Shown: in pieces, positions 42,343-52,216 of the stretch | Numbering within the stretch: the stretch's first letter is position 1 | How the letters are laid out: each line of letters begins with the position of its first letter | Assembly (NCBI RefSeq): GCF_900585905.1 | Contig: NZ_UTVH01000001.1 | Location: forward strand, 744,001-808,000 | Length of the DNA: 64,000 nt | Source: Pseudomonas viridiflava | Lineage (GTDB): Bacteria; Pseudomonadota; Gammaproteobacteria; Pseudomonadales; Pseudomonadaceae | Reading direction: 5' to 3' | Made by a program: the position numbers and the translations under genes | Notes under the pieces: model-generated | Databases searched by the model: none | What the model was told of the DNA's origin: nothing | Seen by the model: the letters and a program-made list of their open reading frames with translations, nothing else

Positions 42343-44984
42343 CAGCGTTTCACCAATCCAGTCAGGCCGCCTGCAATCAGGGCAGCGGTGTCAGCCAGTG
42401 CCACCAGCGGATCAAGTCCTGCGGGCACGGCCATGTAGCGAGGTTCCCAGTCAGGCTGGAATTTGTCTTTGAAACGGCGCAGGCCCTGGAAGTTATAAAG
42501 CTGTTCGCCGCGGCGGAACACCATCGAACCCAGGCGTTGCGTCAAGGGTGCGCCACGCCGAGGCTGCAGACCGGACAAGGGCACCATGCCCAGGCTGAAG
42601 CGTTCGTACCCATGATTTTTGTAGTAGAGAATCAAGCCGACCATCATGAATTCCATGGTCAGCTTCGGCGCATTGGGGTGCGCGCGCATCAGGTCCAGGC
42701 TGGCCAGATCGTGACGCGAAGTTTCCAGCAGGTTGGCAAACGCCACCGGCTTGCCTTCGAAGTGGATGATCGCGATGCGAAAGTGCTTCAGGTACTCGGG
42801 GCTGAAGCGGCCAAGAGAAAAGCCTTTTTCCCTCACGTTCTTGCCGGTCAGCCAGGCGTCGGAGATGATCTTCAGCTCATCCAGCGGTGCTTGCCCGGCT
42901 TCGTAGATCTCCAGCGACAAACCATCGCGCCCACCTCGGTTCCAGGTGTAGCGCAGGTCTTTCATTTCCTTGCCCTTGGCCTCGATGTCGAAACGACGCA
43001 GGTCGACCCGTGCCTCTTCGCCCAGCTTGATCGCTGTCAGGCCGATGTCCATGTAGAAGGGCAGATTCTCGGCACGCACCTGATAGAACACGGGGCGTGC
43101 GTGGTGCACGTCGCACAGGTCACGAAACTGCCAGATCAGCTCGGCGCGCTGCTGCGTCGGGCCAATCGGGTCATACAGCGCCACGAGGCTGCGGCCACGG
43201 TGTGCGTACATCAGGAAGGCATTGCCTTGCGGGTGCAGCAAGACCGCCTTGTCGCCGGTCAGCACCAGCCCTCCGTCGGGTTGCGATGAGGCGTTGATGA
43301 TCTCGGCCGCTTTCGCCAGCTCGGTTTCGTCCGGCAGCTTGATCACCGGGCGCGCCGTGCGCAGCAGCCAGGTGAGGGACACGATAACCAGCAGCACGGC
43401 ACTGCCCAGCGCCGAGCGCAGGCCGCGGGGTGCGTCGGCATCAAGGGTAAATTGCCACCAGAGTTGATGACTGTAAGGCACGTCCTGATAGGCGAAGAGC
43501 AGCAACCAGACCGAAGCCCCCAGCACACAGACGCTGGCGATCAGGTACAGCGGCGAGAAAGGCAGTTCCAGCAAGCGGCTCGGTCGGTAGAACGAACGGC
43601 GGAACAGCCCCAGCAGCGCGGCAGTGACGATCAGCAGTGTCGCCTCTTCATAATCGAAGCCTTTGAGCATCGACAGGGCGGCGCCCACCAGCAGCAGAAT
43701 CATCGTCAGCATCCACGCCGCCGACAGACGTCGGCGCAGGCCCTGGGCCAGCAACAGGCACAACACGCCTATCAGGCTGGCGCCAAAGTGGGAGACGTCA
43801 ATCAAGCGATGGGGAATGAGAAAGCCGACATATTCCAGTCGCGTGTCGACTTCCGGCGTCGCGCCTGAAAACAGCATGACGACGCCGGACAGAAACACCA
43901 GCAAGGCGAGAATCGGCGCTGCCAGACCTGATGCCACGCGCATGGCCTGGCGCGAAGGCAGCAACCGCTGGCCCTCGGTGAACAGAAGCGTCAGGCACGC
44001 CAGCAACAAGGGCAGGACGACGTAGATCATCCGGTACAGCAGCAACGCAGCGGCCAGTGGCGCCGCGCCCAGTTCGTTGGCGAAAGCGGCCAGCAGGATG
44101 GCTTCAAATACGCCGACGCCGCCGGGCACATGGCTAAGCACGCCTGCCGCCAGCGCCAGCAGATAGATCAGCAGGAAGGCACCAAACGGCGGCGCCTGTG
44201 GTAGCAGCAGATAAAGAACAGTCGCGGCGGCGACCACGTCGAGCGCAGTGATCAGCAGTTGCATCAGCGTCAGCCGCACGCCAGGCAGGCGCAACGTTCT
44301 GCGTCCGGCGCGCACCAGCAGGTTGTGCGCGACCGTCTGGTCCGGCAGGCGGCGGCGATAGACCGCAATCGCCAGCAAGGCGGTCAGCAACAGCACGCCG
44401 ACAGCCACTGCAGCCAGCACGTCAATGGGGGTATGCAGCGCCAGCGAGGCGCCCGGCAGATTGCTCAGTGTCGCCAGTGCAGCGAGCGGCGGCAGGGCGC
44501 AGCCCAGAGACAGGCTGGCAAACAGCGTCATCCGCGCGACTTCACCCGCGCCAATGCCTTTGCGTGAATACAGCCGGTAGCGCACCGAGCCGCCGGAGAG
44601 CATCGAAAGCCCGACCGCGTTGCCAATCGCAAATGCCGTAAAGCCACCCAGCGCGAGCGTTTTGTTCGGCAGGTCGACACCGGCATAGCGGCTGGCCGAC
44701 CATTCGTAACCCAAAAGGATGACAAACCCTGCAACCGTGGCCAGCACAGCTCCGGCGAGGGAGGGCGTAGGCACACTCAGCAAAGAGTCCTGCAGTGCGT
44801 AGAGATCCAGTTCGCTGAGCATGTGGCGGCAGGCGATCAGCGCGATGGCGAACAGCACAAGCGTCAGCCCCAGGCCGATGGGCTGGCGATATTTGCTGAG
44901 CAGTTCCAGCCATTGCAGGCGGGTGGGCTCTATGGGCTGATCTGCCGTAACGGCTTCATTGGGTTCTGACGGGTTGGCGCGCAT
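42342..44984 (-). CDS. mprF: Bifunctional aminoacyl-phosphatidylglycerol synthase/flippase MprF
   Basis: MprF transfers lysine or alanine from aminoacyl-tRNA to phosphatidylglycerol and flips the product, which lowers membrane negative charge and raises resistance to cationic peptides. The 880-residue protein has an N-terminal flippase/synthase membrane region with about 14 helices (residues 25 to about 540). A C-terminal cytosolic DUF2156 double-GNAT catalytic domain (about 560-860) includes the family segments RGRSLVALYDPIGP and LEIYEAGQAPLDELK. ATG 44984 has AAGGAG nine bases upstream; the preceding TTG is ignored. Alanyl versus lysyl specificity cannot be told here. Confidence 0.93.
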   Translation of the reverse strand: MRANPSEPNEAVTADQPIEPTRLQWLELLSKYRQPIGLGLTLVLFAIALIACRHMLSELDLYALQDSLLSVPTPSLAGAVLATVAGFVILLGYEWSASRYAGVDLPNKTLALGGFTAFAIGNAVGLSMLSGGSVRYRLYSRKGIGAGEVARMTLFASLSLGCALPPLAALATLSNLPGASLALHTPIDVLAAVAVGVLLLTALLAIAVYRRRLPDQTVAHNLLVRAGRRTLRLPGVRLTLMQLLITALDVVAAATVLYLLLPQAPPFGAFLLIYLLALAAGVLSHVPGGVGVFEAILLAAFANELGAAPLAAALLLYRMIYVVLPLLLACLTLLFTEGQRLLPSRQAMRVASGLAAPILALLVFLSGVVMLFSGATPEVDTRLEYVGFLIPHRLIDVSHFGASLIGVLCLLLAQGLRRRLSAAWMLTMILLLVGAALSMLKGFDYEEATLLIVTAALLGLFRRSFYRPSRLLELPFSPLYLIASVCVLGASVWLLLFAYQDVPYSHQLWWQFTLDADAPRGLRSALGSAVLLVIVSLTWLLRTARPVIKLPDETELAKAAEIINASSQPDGGLVLTGDKAVLLHPQGNAFLMYAHRGRSLVALYDPIGPTQQRAELIWQFRDLCDVHHARPVFYQVRAENLPFYMDIGLTAIKLGEEARVDLRRFDIEAKGKEMKDLRYTWNRGGRDGLSLEIYEAGQAPLDELKIISDAWLTGKNVREKGFSLGRFSPEYLKHFRIAIIHFEGKPVAFANLLETSRHDLASLDLMRAHPNAPKLTMEFMMVGLILYYKNHGYERFSLGMVPLSGLQPRRGAPLTQRLGSMVFRRGEQLYNFQGLRRFKDKFQPDWEPRYMAVPAGLDPLVALADTAALIAGGLTGLVKR

Positions 44985-45286
44985 CAATCACTCCTTGGAT
45001 CGTGCGCGACAGAATGGAGGTATCCAGCCAAGTTACCAATCCCTACGCAAAAAATATTTCGAGATGTTAGCGCGTCAGACCCCAGTGAGCGAATGAAGCA
45101 GCCGTGTTTCTGCAACCGTTCAGGGTCAGTTCAGTTAAGACTGCTATCGGCAGGCGGTGGAAAAACTGAGCGCTTTCGTAATCCGGAGTTACAACTAGCT
45201 TGAACGGATAAGGCGCAGGCCGCCGAGAAATAGCGTTGCGTGTCAAAGGCTTGAGAGGGCTGGGCAGAGACTTTTCGTCCAGACAC
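44985..45286. other. Gap between mprF and the initiator tRNA unit
   Basis: About 300 bases downstream of the tRNA terminator and upstream of mprF. It should hold the mprF promoter. A short minus-strand open frame here (45067-45288) has no ribosome site or recognisable protein, and I see no gene. Confidence 0.4.
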
Positions 45287-45314
45287 AAAAAAGGCCACTC
45301 TTTCGAGTAGCCTT
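45287..45314 (-). terminator. Terminator of initiator tRNA unit 1
   Basis: On the minus strand AAGGCTACTC-GAAA-GAGTGGCCTT forms a stem with one mismatch followed by TTTT; it begins ten bases after the tRNA CCA end. Confidence 0.85.
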
Positions 45315-45324
45315 GTTTGATGTT

Positions 45325-45401
<77 letters not shown>

Positions 45402-45414
45402 TCTGTGTGGCGGC

Positions 45415-45442
45415 ATTCTACAGCGCAACGACCAAGTGTCAA
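45415..45442 (-). promoter_or_regulatory. Promoter of initiator tRNA unit 1
   Basis: On the minus strand TTGACA (45442-45437), a 16-base spacer and TAGAAT (45420-45415) lie 14 bases before the tRNA 5' end. Confidence 0.88.
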
Positions 45443-45565
45443 CCCTTAATACCCAAAGTCGACAAAAAACCGTGTTTTCGTCAGTTAGTGGCTGCAAGTG
45501 CCGGGCGTCATTGCAAATTTTCCACGAGCGAGGAGTGCGCGAGTCAAACGCCAAACGGCAGGCAC

Positions 45566-45592
45566 AAAAAAGACCACTCTTTCGAGTAGCCT
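45566..45592 (-). terminator. Terminator of initiator tRNA unit 2
   Basis: AGGCTACTC-GAAA-GAGTGGTCT followed by TTTT on the minus strand. It is the same element as at 45287 but with one more mismatch in the stem, so it may be a weaker stop. Confidence 0.8.
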
Positions 45593-45603
45593 GATTTGAT
45601 GTT

Positions 45604-45680
<77 letters not shown>

Positions 45681-45693
45681 TCTGTGTGGCGGC

Positions 45694-45721
45694 ATTCTAC
45701 AGAGCATGGCGTGGCTGTCAA
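45694..45721 (-). promoter_or_regulatory. Promoter of initiator tRNA unit 2
   Basis: On the minus strand TTGACA (45721-45716), a 16-base spacer and TAGAAT (45699-45694). The -10 region and everything to the tRNA are identical to unit 1, while the spacer sequence differs. Confidence 0.88.
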
Positions 45722-45939
45722 CGCTTTGTTTGAAAAAATTGCTTTGGCTTCAATCATTTAGACCGAGGAGTTGACCAGTCGGACAGGCCGCAGCCCTGCC
45801 CGGCGGGGCTGCGAGCCGCTTTTCCTCGAAGCTGCCGTATCGCCGTTGATCCTGCAATCACCGGTTTCATGCATCGCGGGATGCCACTTGCTGACGTGAA
45901 TGAGATACTTGCCGACTTCTTCTATTCGCAAATGCCTAC

Positions 45940-47001
45940 ATGACGCAGCGAAAAATCATTCATGTCGATTGCGACTGCTTCTATGCCGCGATCGAAATGC
46001 GCGACGACCCCCGTCTGGCGGGCAAGCCCCTGGCAGTAGGCGGCTCGGCAGATCGGCGGGGCGTCATCGCGACCTGTAATTATGAAGCGCGAGCCTATGG
46101 CGTGCGTTCGGCCATGTCGTCGCGCCACGCGCTGAAGCTGTGCCCGGACCTCACTATCGTCAAACCGCGCATGGATGCCTATAAAGAAGCATCGAAAGAA
46201 ATTCAGGGGATATTCCGCGAGTACACCGATCTCATCGAGCCGCTGTCGCTGGACGAGGCTTTTCTGGATGTGTCTGATGCAAGCCATTTTGGTGGCAGTG
46301 CCACACGTATTGCTCAGGACATCCGCCGCCGGGTCTCCAATCAATTGCACATCACGGTGTCAGCAGGTGTTGCGCCGAACAAGTTCCTCGCCAAGATCGC
46401 CAGTGACTGGCGCAAACCCAACGGGCTGTTCGTGATCACGCCGAATCAGGTCGAGGATTTTGTCGCCGATCTGCCCGTCAACAAGCTGCACGGCGTGGGT
46501 AAAGTGACTGCCGACAAGCTGGGTAAGCTCGGTATTCTCAGTTGCGCCGACTTGCGCAGCTGGAAAAAGCTCACGCTGGTGCGCGAATTTGGCTCTTTTG
46601 GCGAACGCTTGTGGGGCCTTGCTCACGGGGTCGATGACCGGCCGGTGCAGAACGACAGCCGTCGTCAGTCAGTGAGCGTTGAAAATACCTACGACACCGA
46701 TCTGCCGGACCTGCCCAGTTGCCTGCAAAAATTGCCTGATCTCATGGCGACGCTGGACGGCAGGCTCGCGCGGATCAACGACCACTACCGCCCGGGCAAG
46801 CCGTTCGTCAAGGTGAAGTTTCACGATTTCACCCAGACCACCCTGGAGCAGGCCGGTGCTGCGCGGGATCTGGACGGGTTTGAGCAACTGCTGACGCTGG
46901 CCTTTGCCCGCGGCGGCAAACCGGTGCGGCTGCTGGGGATCGGCGTGCGTCTGCATGACTTGCGCGCCGCGCACGAACAGCTGGAGCTGTTCTCGTCCTG
47001 A
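45940..47001 (+). CDS. dinB: DNA polymerase IV
   Basis: DinB is a Y-family translesion polymerase. The 353-residue protein has the catalytic aspartate motif HVDCDCFYAAIEM (about 8-20) and the SLDEAFLDV motif (about 101-109). The helix-hairpin-helix LPVNKLHGVGKVTADKLGKLG and a little-finger domain follow, and the C-terminus ends LELFSS. I see no CTG-N10-CAG LexA box in the 250 bases upstream. It converges with the lipoprotein gene at 47048. Confidence 0.96.
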   Translation: MTQRKIIHVDCDCFYAAIEMRDDPRLAGKPLAVGGSADRRGVIATCNYEARAYGVRSAMSSRHALKLCPDLTIVKPRMDAYKEASKEIQGIFREYTDLIEPLSLDEAFLDVSDASHFGGSATRIAQDIRRRVSNQLHITVSAGVAPNKFLAKIASDWRKPNGLFVITPNQVEDFVADLPVNKLHGVGKVTADKLGKLGILSCADLRSWKKLTLVREFGSFGERLWGLAHGVDDRPVQNDSRRQSVSVENTYDTDLPDLPSCLQKLPDLMATLDGRLARINDHYRPGKPFVKVKFHDFTQTTLEQAGAARDLDGFEQLLTLAFARGGKPVRLLGIGVRLHDLRAAHEQLELFSS

Positions 47002-47047
47002 CCCTGTCCGTGCAAAAGCCAGGGCAGGGCGCGGCAGGAACATTCGC

Positions 47048-48001
47048 TTACTTCTTCGTACCAGGGTCTACGACCAGGCGGCCCGCGTCCCTGGCCAGCG
47101 CCTTGATGAAGTCCTGCTGCAGTTGCTGATCGTCGTGCGTCATCTCGATCAAACTCTGCTCCAGATCGCTGGCTTGCTCTTCCAGCCCCAGCTCCGAAAG
47201 GCGCTTGACCCGGTAAACCCACTGGCTGACCTCGTCGTCTTCCAGGTCGTCGTAGATCAGGGCGTGAGCTTCCAGTAACTTGCCGCGCAGGGAATGGCTG
47301 ATGGGCAGGTCGACGTTGGCGTGGGCATTGTCCTGCTCATCCTCGACACTTATATAGAGGCGAGTGACGCGACTCAGGTCCTGTTCGGCAAACGGGCTGT
47401 CCAGCAGGCTCAGGCGCAGGACGCCGTTACGATCGGTGGTCAGCTCGTGAGTCTGGGTGCCAGCCTTGACCAGTACCGCTCGCTCGTTCCAGGGCAGCAG
47501 GGTGTTTTCGATCCGCTTGTCCTTCTGCACCTCATTGATGCCGGCCAGGTTCTGCTGCGCGCGACCATGTGAAGGGGCGTTCATGAATGGGTTAAGCCCG
47601 GCAAAGCCGTAGCTGATCCAGTCACGGGTGATGCTGTCGGGCAAATGACCCAGAGCGAATACGTTGACCACGTTGGCGCCGATACCGGCGACCACGGCCA
47701 CGGCGCCCAGCGGAATTTCATACACCTCCCGCCAGGGTTGGTAAGGCGTGTACCGGTCATATTGCCGGGTCACTTCAAATTCGGTGACTTCAAACACTTT
47801 GCGCTCGTGAATGCGCACGCGTCGTTGCGGCAGCTCAAGGGTCTTGGGCTCGCCGGTATCGATCTGCACGCTGTGTTCGAGCAATTTGCGCTCGCTGCGT
47901 TCTTCGTGTTCGCTGCGTTGTGACAATTGGTTGGCACAGCCGCTGACCAGCGCTGCGCAGAGCAGCGCGCAGCCGAGGCGGGGGGTGTTTCGCTTGAACA
48001 T
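47048..48001 (-). CDS. Predicted outer-membrane or periplasmic lipoprotein of unknown function
   Basis: The 317-residue product has a lipoprotein signal with lipobox LVSGC (Cys about 22). A charged segment follows (SEHEERSERK), then a hydrophobic stretch LGAVAVVAGIGANVVNVFALG at about 98-118 that could insert in the membrane, and a C-terminal region rich in acidic helices (about 250-305). I recognise no domain. It lies 60 bases downstream of proS on the same strand and may share its transcript. Confidence 0.75.
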   Translation of the reverse strand: MFKRNTPRLGCALLCAALVSGCANQLSQRSEHEERSERKLLEHSVQIDTGEPKTLELPQRRVRIHERKVFEVTEFEVTRQYDRYTPYQPWREVYEIPLGAVAVVAGIGANVVNVFALGHLPDSITRDWISYGFAGLNPFMNAPSHGRAQQNLAGINEVQKDKRIENTLLPWNERAVLVKAGTQTHELTTDRNGVLRLSLLDSPFAEQDLSRVTRLYISVEDEQDNAHANVDLPISHSLRGKLLEAHALIYDDLEDDEVSQWVYRVKRLSELGLEEQASDLEQSLIEMTHDDQQLQQDFIKALARDAGRLVVDPGTKK

Positions 48002-48060
48002 GAGATCTCTTTCAACGGTGTGCAGCCGCGCCTGCCGGAAGGCAGACGCGGCTGTCAGGT

Positions 48061-49776
48061 TCAGCGGCGGATGCGGCCCTGGATGAAGGACAGCACGTCG
48101 GCAACCGGCAAGGCCTGGGCCTCTGCTTCGGTGCGGCTCTTGTATTCCAGATTGCCTTCGGCCAGACCGCGATCGCTGACGACAATGCGATGCGGGATGC
48201 CGATCAGCTCCATGTCAGCGAACTTGATGCCGGGGCTGGTTTTCTTGTCGCGGTCATCCAGCAGCACTTCAAAGCCTGCAGCTTTCAGCTCGGCGTAGAG
48301 CTTGTCGGTGGCCTCGCGTACGGCGTCAGTCTCGTAGCGCAGCGGGATCAATGCAATCTGGAAAGGCGCCAGGGTGTCGTTCCAGATGATGCCATTGGCA
48401 TCGCTGTTCTGCTCGATGGCAGCAGCTACGACGCGGGATACGCCAATGCCGTAGCAACCCATGGACAGATTGACCGGCTTGCCATTCTCGCCCAGCACCT
48501 GGCATTTCATCGCTTCGCTGTACTTGGTGCCCAGCTGGAAGATATGCCCCACCTCGATGCCGCGCTTGATTTCCAGGGTGCCCTGGCCGTCCGGGCTCGG
48601 GTCGCCAGCGACCACATTGCGCAGGTCGGCCACCACGGGCACCGGCAGATCACGCTCCCAATTGACGCCGAAGTAGTGTTTGTCGTCGACGTTGGCGCCG
48701 ATGGCGAAGTCGCTCATCATCTCCACCGAGCGATCAATGATGCACGGCAGCGGCAGATTCAGCGGGCCCAGCGAACCGGCACCGGCGCCGATGGCAGCTC
48801 GCAGCTCGGCTTCGGAAGCCATGACCAGCGGGCTGGCGACTTGTTCCTGTTGGGCGGCCTTGATCTCGTTCAGCTCGTGATCGCCACGAATGATCAGGGC
48901 AATCAGTTTGCCTTCTTCAGCCGCGTGCACCACCAGCGTCTTGATGGTCTTCTCGATCGGCAGGTCGAAGCCTTCGACCAGTTGCGCTATGGTCTTGGCA
49001 TCAGGTGTGTCCACCAGGCGCAGCTCTTGGGTCGCGGCAGGGCGCGAGGTTTCCCGTGGCACGGCCTCGGCTTTTTCAATGTTGGCGGCGTAGCTGGAGC
49101 CATCGCTGAAGACGATATCGTCTTCGCCTGACTCGGCCAGCACGTGGAATTCGTGGGAACCGGCGCCACCGATGGAGCCGTTGTCGGCTTCAACCGGGCG
49201 GAACTTCAGGCCCAGGCGGGTGAACACGTTGCAGTACGCTTCGTGCATGCGGTCGTAGGTCTGTTGCAGCGATGCCGGGTCGGCGTGGAAGGAGTAGGCG
49301 TCCTTCATCACGAACTCGCGGCCGCGCATCAGGCCGAAGCGCGGACGAATCTCGTCACGGAACTTGGTCTGGATCTGGTACAGATTGATCGGCAGCTGCT
49401 TGTAGCTGTTGAGCTCGTTGCGTGCCAGATCGGTAATCACTTCTTCGTGGGTCGGACCCAGGCAGAACTCACGATTGTGGCGGTCGGTCAGGCGCATCAG
49501 CTCCGGCCCGTACTGTACCCAGCGGCCCGATTCCTGCCACAACTCAGCGGGTTGAATGCCCGGCATGAGCATTTCGAGTGCGCCGGCGGCGTCCATTTCC
49601 TCACGCACGATGGCTTCGACCTTGCGCAATACTCGCAGGCCCATGGGCAGCCAGGTGTAGAGGCCGGAGGCGAGTTTGCGAATCATGCCGGCACGCAGCA
49701 TCAGCTGGTGACTGACCACAACCGCGTCGGAAGGGGTTTCTTTCTGTGTGGCGAGCAAAAATTGACTGGTGCGCAT
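48061..49776 (-). CDS. proS: Prolyl-tRNA synthetase (bacterial type, with editing insertion)
   Basis: ProRS charges tRNA-Pro. The 571-residue class II enzyme has motif 1 at the N-terminus and motif 2 in [25 protein letters not shown] sequence near 139-160. The INS/YbaK-like editing domain (about 230-390) removes Ala-tRNA-Pro. Motif 3 (GCYGIGVSR) is near residue 445, followed by the anticodon-binding domain. ATG 49776 ([15 protein letters not shown]) is the family start. Confidence 0.97.
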   Translation of the reverse strand: MRTSQFLLATQKETPSDAVVVSHQLMLRAGMIRKLASGLYTWLPMGLRVLRKVEAIVREEMDAAGALEMLMPGIQPAELWQESGRWVQYGPELMRLTDRHNREFCLGPTHEEVITDLARNELNSYKQLPINLYQIQTKFRDEIRPRFGLMRGREFVMKDAYSFHADPASLQQTYDRMHEAYCNVFTRLGLKFRPVEADNGSIGGAGSHEFHVLAESGEDDIVFSDGSSYAANIEKAEAVPRETSRPAATQELRLVDTPDAKTIAQLVEGFDLPIEKTIKTLVVHAAEEGKLIALIIRGDHELNEIKAAQQEQVASPLVMASEAELRAAIGAGAGSLGPLNLPLPCIIDRSVEMMSDFAIGANVDDKHYFGVNWERDLPVPVVADLRNVVAGDPSPDGQGTLEIKRGIEVGHIFQLGTKYSEAMKCQVLGENGKPVNLSMGCYGIGVSRVVAAAIEQNSDANGIIWNDTLAPFQIALIPLRYETDAVREATDKLYAELKAAGFEVLLDDRDKKTSPGIKFADMELIGIPHRIVVSDRGLAEGNLEYKSRTEAEAQALPVADVLSFIQGRIRR

Positions 49777-49896
49777 GGTAGGCCGTTGTCGGTTGCTGTG
49801 ACTGGAAATGACTGAACATTGTACGGGGAGGTTTTGGGATCGTACAGGCCGCGCCTTTCAGGCGGTGGTCCCAGAAGGCCGTGCGTCCATAAATGA

Positions 49897-49926
49897 AAAA
49901 GCCCGGCTTAGAGCCGGGCCTTTCCT
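49897..49926 (-). terminator. oprD terminator
   Basis: A GCCCGGC / GCCGGGC stem flanked by AAAA and CCTTTCC; on the minus strand it is followed by TTTTTC, 23 bases after the porin stop. Confidence 0.85.
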
Positions 49927-49948
49927 TGTAGCCAGAGCCTGCTTGCGA

Positions 49949-51289
49949 TTACAGGATCGAGATCGGGTAGTCGACAATCAGACGGAACTCGTTGACATCG
50001 CCTTCGGCCTGGTCGGTGTTGCCACGGTGCCAGGCTTGACGAATACGGAACGAAAGATCCTTGGCCGGACCGTTCTGAAGCACATACTTGGCTTCAAGGT
50101 TGGTCTCGTGGTGCTTGCCGTCAGCGCCGTAGCCATAATTTCTGTAAGGGCTATCGGCTGCCATTTTGCTGCCGTCGATGTCATCACCCGTCACGTACCG
50201 GGTCATGAAGCTCAGGCCGGGCACGCCGTACGGCGCCATGTTCAGGTCGTAGCGGGCCTGCCAGGACTTCTCGCCAGGACCGTTGAAGTCCGAGTACTGG
50301 ATGGAGTTGTTCAGGAAGATCGAGTCGCCACCCTTGTTGTTGTCGCCAATACCGATGTAGTCGAATGGCGTATCACCATTGATCTTCTGGAAGGCGAGGG
50401 TAACGGTGTGAGCTGCGGCGAACGAATACGCCACCGAACCGGAGAACGCAGTGTTGCTGATGTCGCCAGCCTTCGAACTACCGGTATCGGTGGTGCGATA
50501 GATGTTGGCATCGAACGCCAGGGACTGATCGTCAGTCAATGGCAGTGCGTAGTTCACGTTGGCGTAGTACTGATTCCAGATGTCTTCCAGCTTCGAGGCG
50601 TAGAACGCAACTCCGAGGCTGTCAGTGATGGCGTATTTGCCGCCTGCAAAGTCCGCGCTATTACCTTCAACGGTCTGATTGCGCGAGTGAGCGTAGTTGG
50701 CGTAGATACCGCCACCATGGCTGTTATCGTTCTGGCTGGTGCCGGAGTAGAAGTGACCTGCCTCAAGATCCAGGCCTGCGATTTCGCTGCTCTGCAGGCT
50801 CAGACCGCTCGCGGTTTGTGGCAACAGGCGGGAGCCGCCCACTGCGAACACCGGGCTGGTAGGCTGCATGTCGCCAATCTTCAGTTCCGTCTTGGAAACG
50901 CGGAATTTGACAGCGCCGCCGGCCTTGCCCTGTTCGTCGCGGTTATGGTCTCTGTTATCGAGGCTCAAGTTGCCGGAGCCTGCGTATTGGTCCTGGCCAT
51001 CGAGCTTCAGGCCCCAGTAGCCGAACGCTTCTACGCCAACACCGATTGTGCCCTGGGTGTAGCCAGTGCTGAAGTTGCCCCAGATACCCTGGGTCCAGTC
51101 GCGTAGATCGCCGCCACCATTTTTGCCATCGCGGTCGAAATAATAGTTGCGGAGTTTCAGGTCCAGGGTGCTGCCATCAATGAAACCTTTGGCGTCGGCC
51201 TGATCGCTGACGAACGGCGCTGCCGTGACCATCTGGGTGCTGGCTGCCGTGACGGCCAGTGCAATTGCGCTCCACTTCATCACTCTCAT
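49949..51289 (-). CDS. OprD-family outer membrane porin
   Basis: A 446-residue porin with a signal peptide (1 to about 24, cleaved at VTAA-APF) and the OprD/OccD-OccK pattern. This includes the N-terminal GFIDGSTLDLKLRNYYFDRD segment, alternating amphipathic strands and a C-terminal strand RLIVDYPISIL. The last residue is Leu rather than the usual Phe. The position upstream of proS matches P. aeruginosa oprD (PA0958), but OprD, OprE and OprQ cannot be separated by eye, so the substrate (basic amino acids or others) is open. AAGGAG lies nine bases before ATG 51289. Confidence 0.9.
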   Translation of the reverse strand: MRVMKWSAIALAVTAASTQMVTAAPFVSDQADAKGFIDGSTLDLKLRNYYFDRDGKNGGGDLRDWTQGIWGNFSTGYTQGTIGVGVEAFGYWGLKLDGQDQYAGSGNLSLDNRDHNRDEQGKAGGAVKFRVSKTELKIGDMQPTSPVFAVGGSRLLPQTASGLSLQSSEIAGLDLEAGHFYSGTSQNDNSHGGGIYANYAHSRNQTVEGNSADFAGGKYAITDSLGVAFYASKLEDIWNQYYANVNYALPLTDDQSLAFDANIYRTTDTGSSKAGDISNTAFSGSVAYSFAAAHTVTLAFQKINGDTPFDYIGIGDNNKGGDSIFLNNSIQYSDFNGPGEKSWQARYDLNMAPYGVPGLSFMTRYVTGDDIDGSKMAADSPYRNYGYGADGKHHETNLEAKYVLQNGPAKDLSFRIRQAWHRGNTDQAEGDVNEFRLIVDYPISIL

Positions 51290-51742
51290 CGTGACTTGCT
51301 CCTTTGGTTTTTAAGAGAAGAGTACTGCCGTCCCACTTGTTTTTTATCGGGGCCGGCTCTTTCTTTTTATGTCGGCGAAATTTACATGACGCTGACTAGG
51401 GTTGCGATAGTTACCCACTTATTCTTGCAAAATCTTTACGGCACTGTTGCAACGCTTTTCCGCGCTCTGCTCTGGGCATGTATCAGCCCTGACATGCAGC
51501 AGGCTCAACGCATGGATTCAAAGACGCTGGGCTAATCCCCCGCAGCCTGTGCAGCGCTACGATTTCGCACCTTCCATGTTTGCCCGGCCTTCTGTTTTCC
51601 GCCAGAAGATCAGGCAAGCTTGCGGAGTAACATAGCAACAACTGTGCTCAAAGGTGAGCAGAATGAGAAAAAAATGTGAAAAATGCAGCATTCACCTTCA
51701 GTATCATGCACAAGTTGCTGAAACTAAAGGAAAAAAATAATC

Positions 51743-51823
51743 ATGAAATTTTCTTTGTCGCATGCGTCTTTGTGCCCTTTGGTGCTGTGGAGGCTTCCAG
51801 GCGTTACCGAGAGGCCCCGGTAG
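51743..51823 (+). CDS. Possible 26-residue leader peptide or small protein
   Basis: ATG 51743 has AAAGGA upstream (51726-51731, 11-base spacing) and an A-rich AAAAAAATAAT tract between them that resembles Hfq/Crc-binding AANAAN repeats. The frame reads MKFSLSHASLCPLVLWRLPG then VTERPR and stops at TAG 51821-51823. The N-terminus has a short hydrophobic part. This is weak evidence for a gene; chance is a fair alternative. Confidence 0.25.
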   Translation: MKFSLSHASLCPLVLWRLPGVTERPR

Positions 51824-51969
51824 TTGAGTAATCGCTGCTCCAGGCAGCATTTTGGGGTGTCCTGCGGGTCTTTTTGGTGCGCGTGCGGCCGGTTTTTTCG
51901 TCCCGTTAATCACATGTCCGCACTGTGATCGCCGCAGGAGAGCCCGCTACGCCGGTCGAGACAGCGCGC

Positions 51970-51988
51970 TGTAAAGCTGGACTTTACA
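51970..51988. promoter_or_regulatory. Palindromic operator-like site TGTAAAG-N5-CTTTACA
   Basis: A perfect 7-bp inverted repeat with a 5-base spacer (TGTAAAGCTGGACTTTACA), 230 bases upstream of the HIT gene. It resembles but does not equal a GacA site (TGTAAG-N6-CTTACA). The binding protein is unknown. Confidence 0.4.
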
Positions 51989-52216
51989 CGTGGTGGCGTG
52001 GCGATTTGTAACACCGACACGCGAGCTGCAAGCTGATGTGCCTGAGCAAAAACGGTGCGTGTCACGCGGGGAAGGGGGCGCACTGGTGCGCTGCGCGGGG
52101 AGACGCTGCAATATGTTGCCGTGTAGCAGGGGATTTTCCCGCGTATCCTGCACGCATGGTGCTCGAATCCCGTCGGGTTCGTAGCCAAGTCCGCCCTCAT
52201 AAGCAGGAGTTTTATC

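Larger units (their letters stand above)
51290..52216. other. Long intergenic region between divergent oprD-family and HIT genes
   Basis: At 927 bp this is the longest gap in the window. It must hold the porin and HIT promoters. I find no gene of normal size: the open frames at 51296, 51447, 51704(-) and 51990 have no ribosome sites that fit and no protein pattern. Two small items are listed separately, a 26-codon frame at 51743 and a palindrome at 51970. Confidence 0.6.

Noticed and set aside
45067..45288. Short minus-strand frame downstream of the initiator tRNA
   Set aside because: No RBS, no protein pattern, and it begins at the tRNA terminator.
45722..45939. LexA box upstream of dinB
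   Set aside because: I looked for CTG-N10-CAG in this gap and found none that fits.
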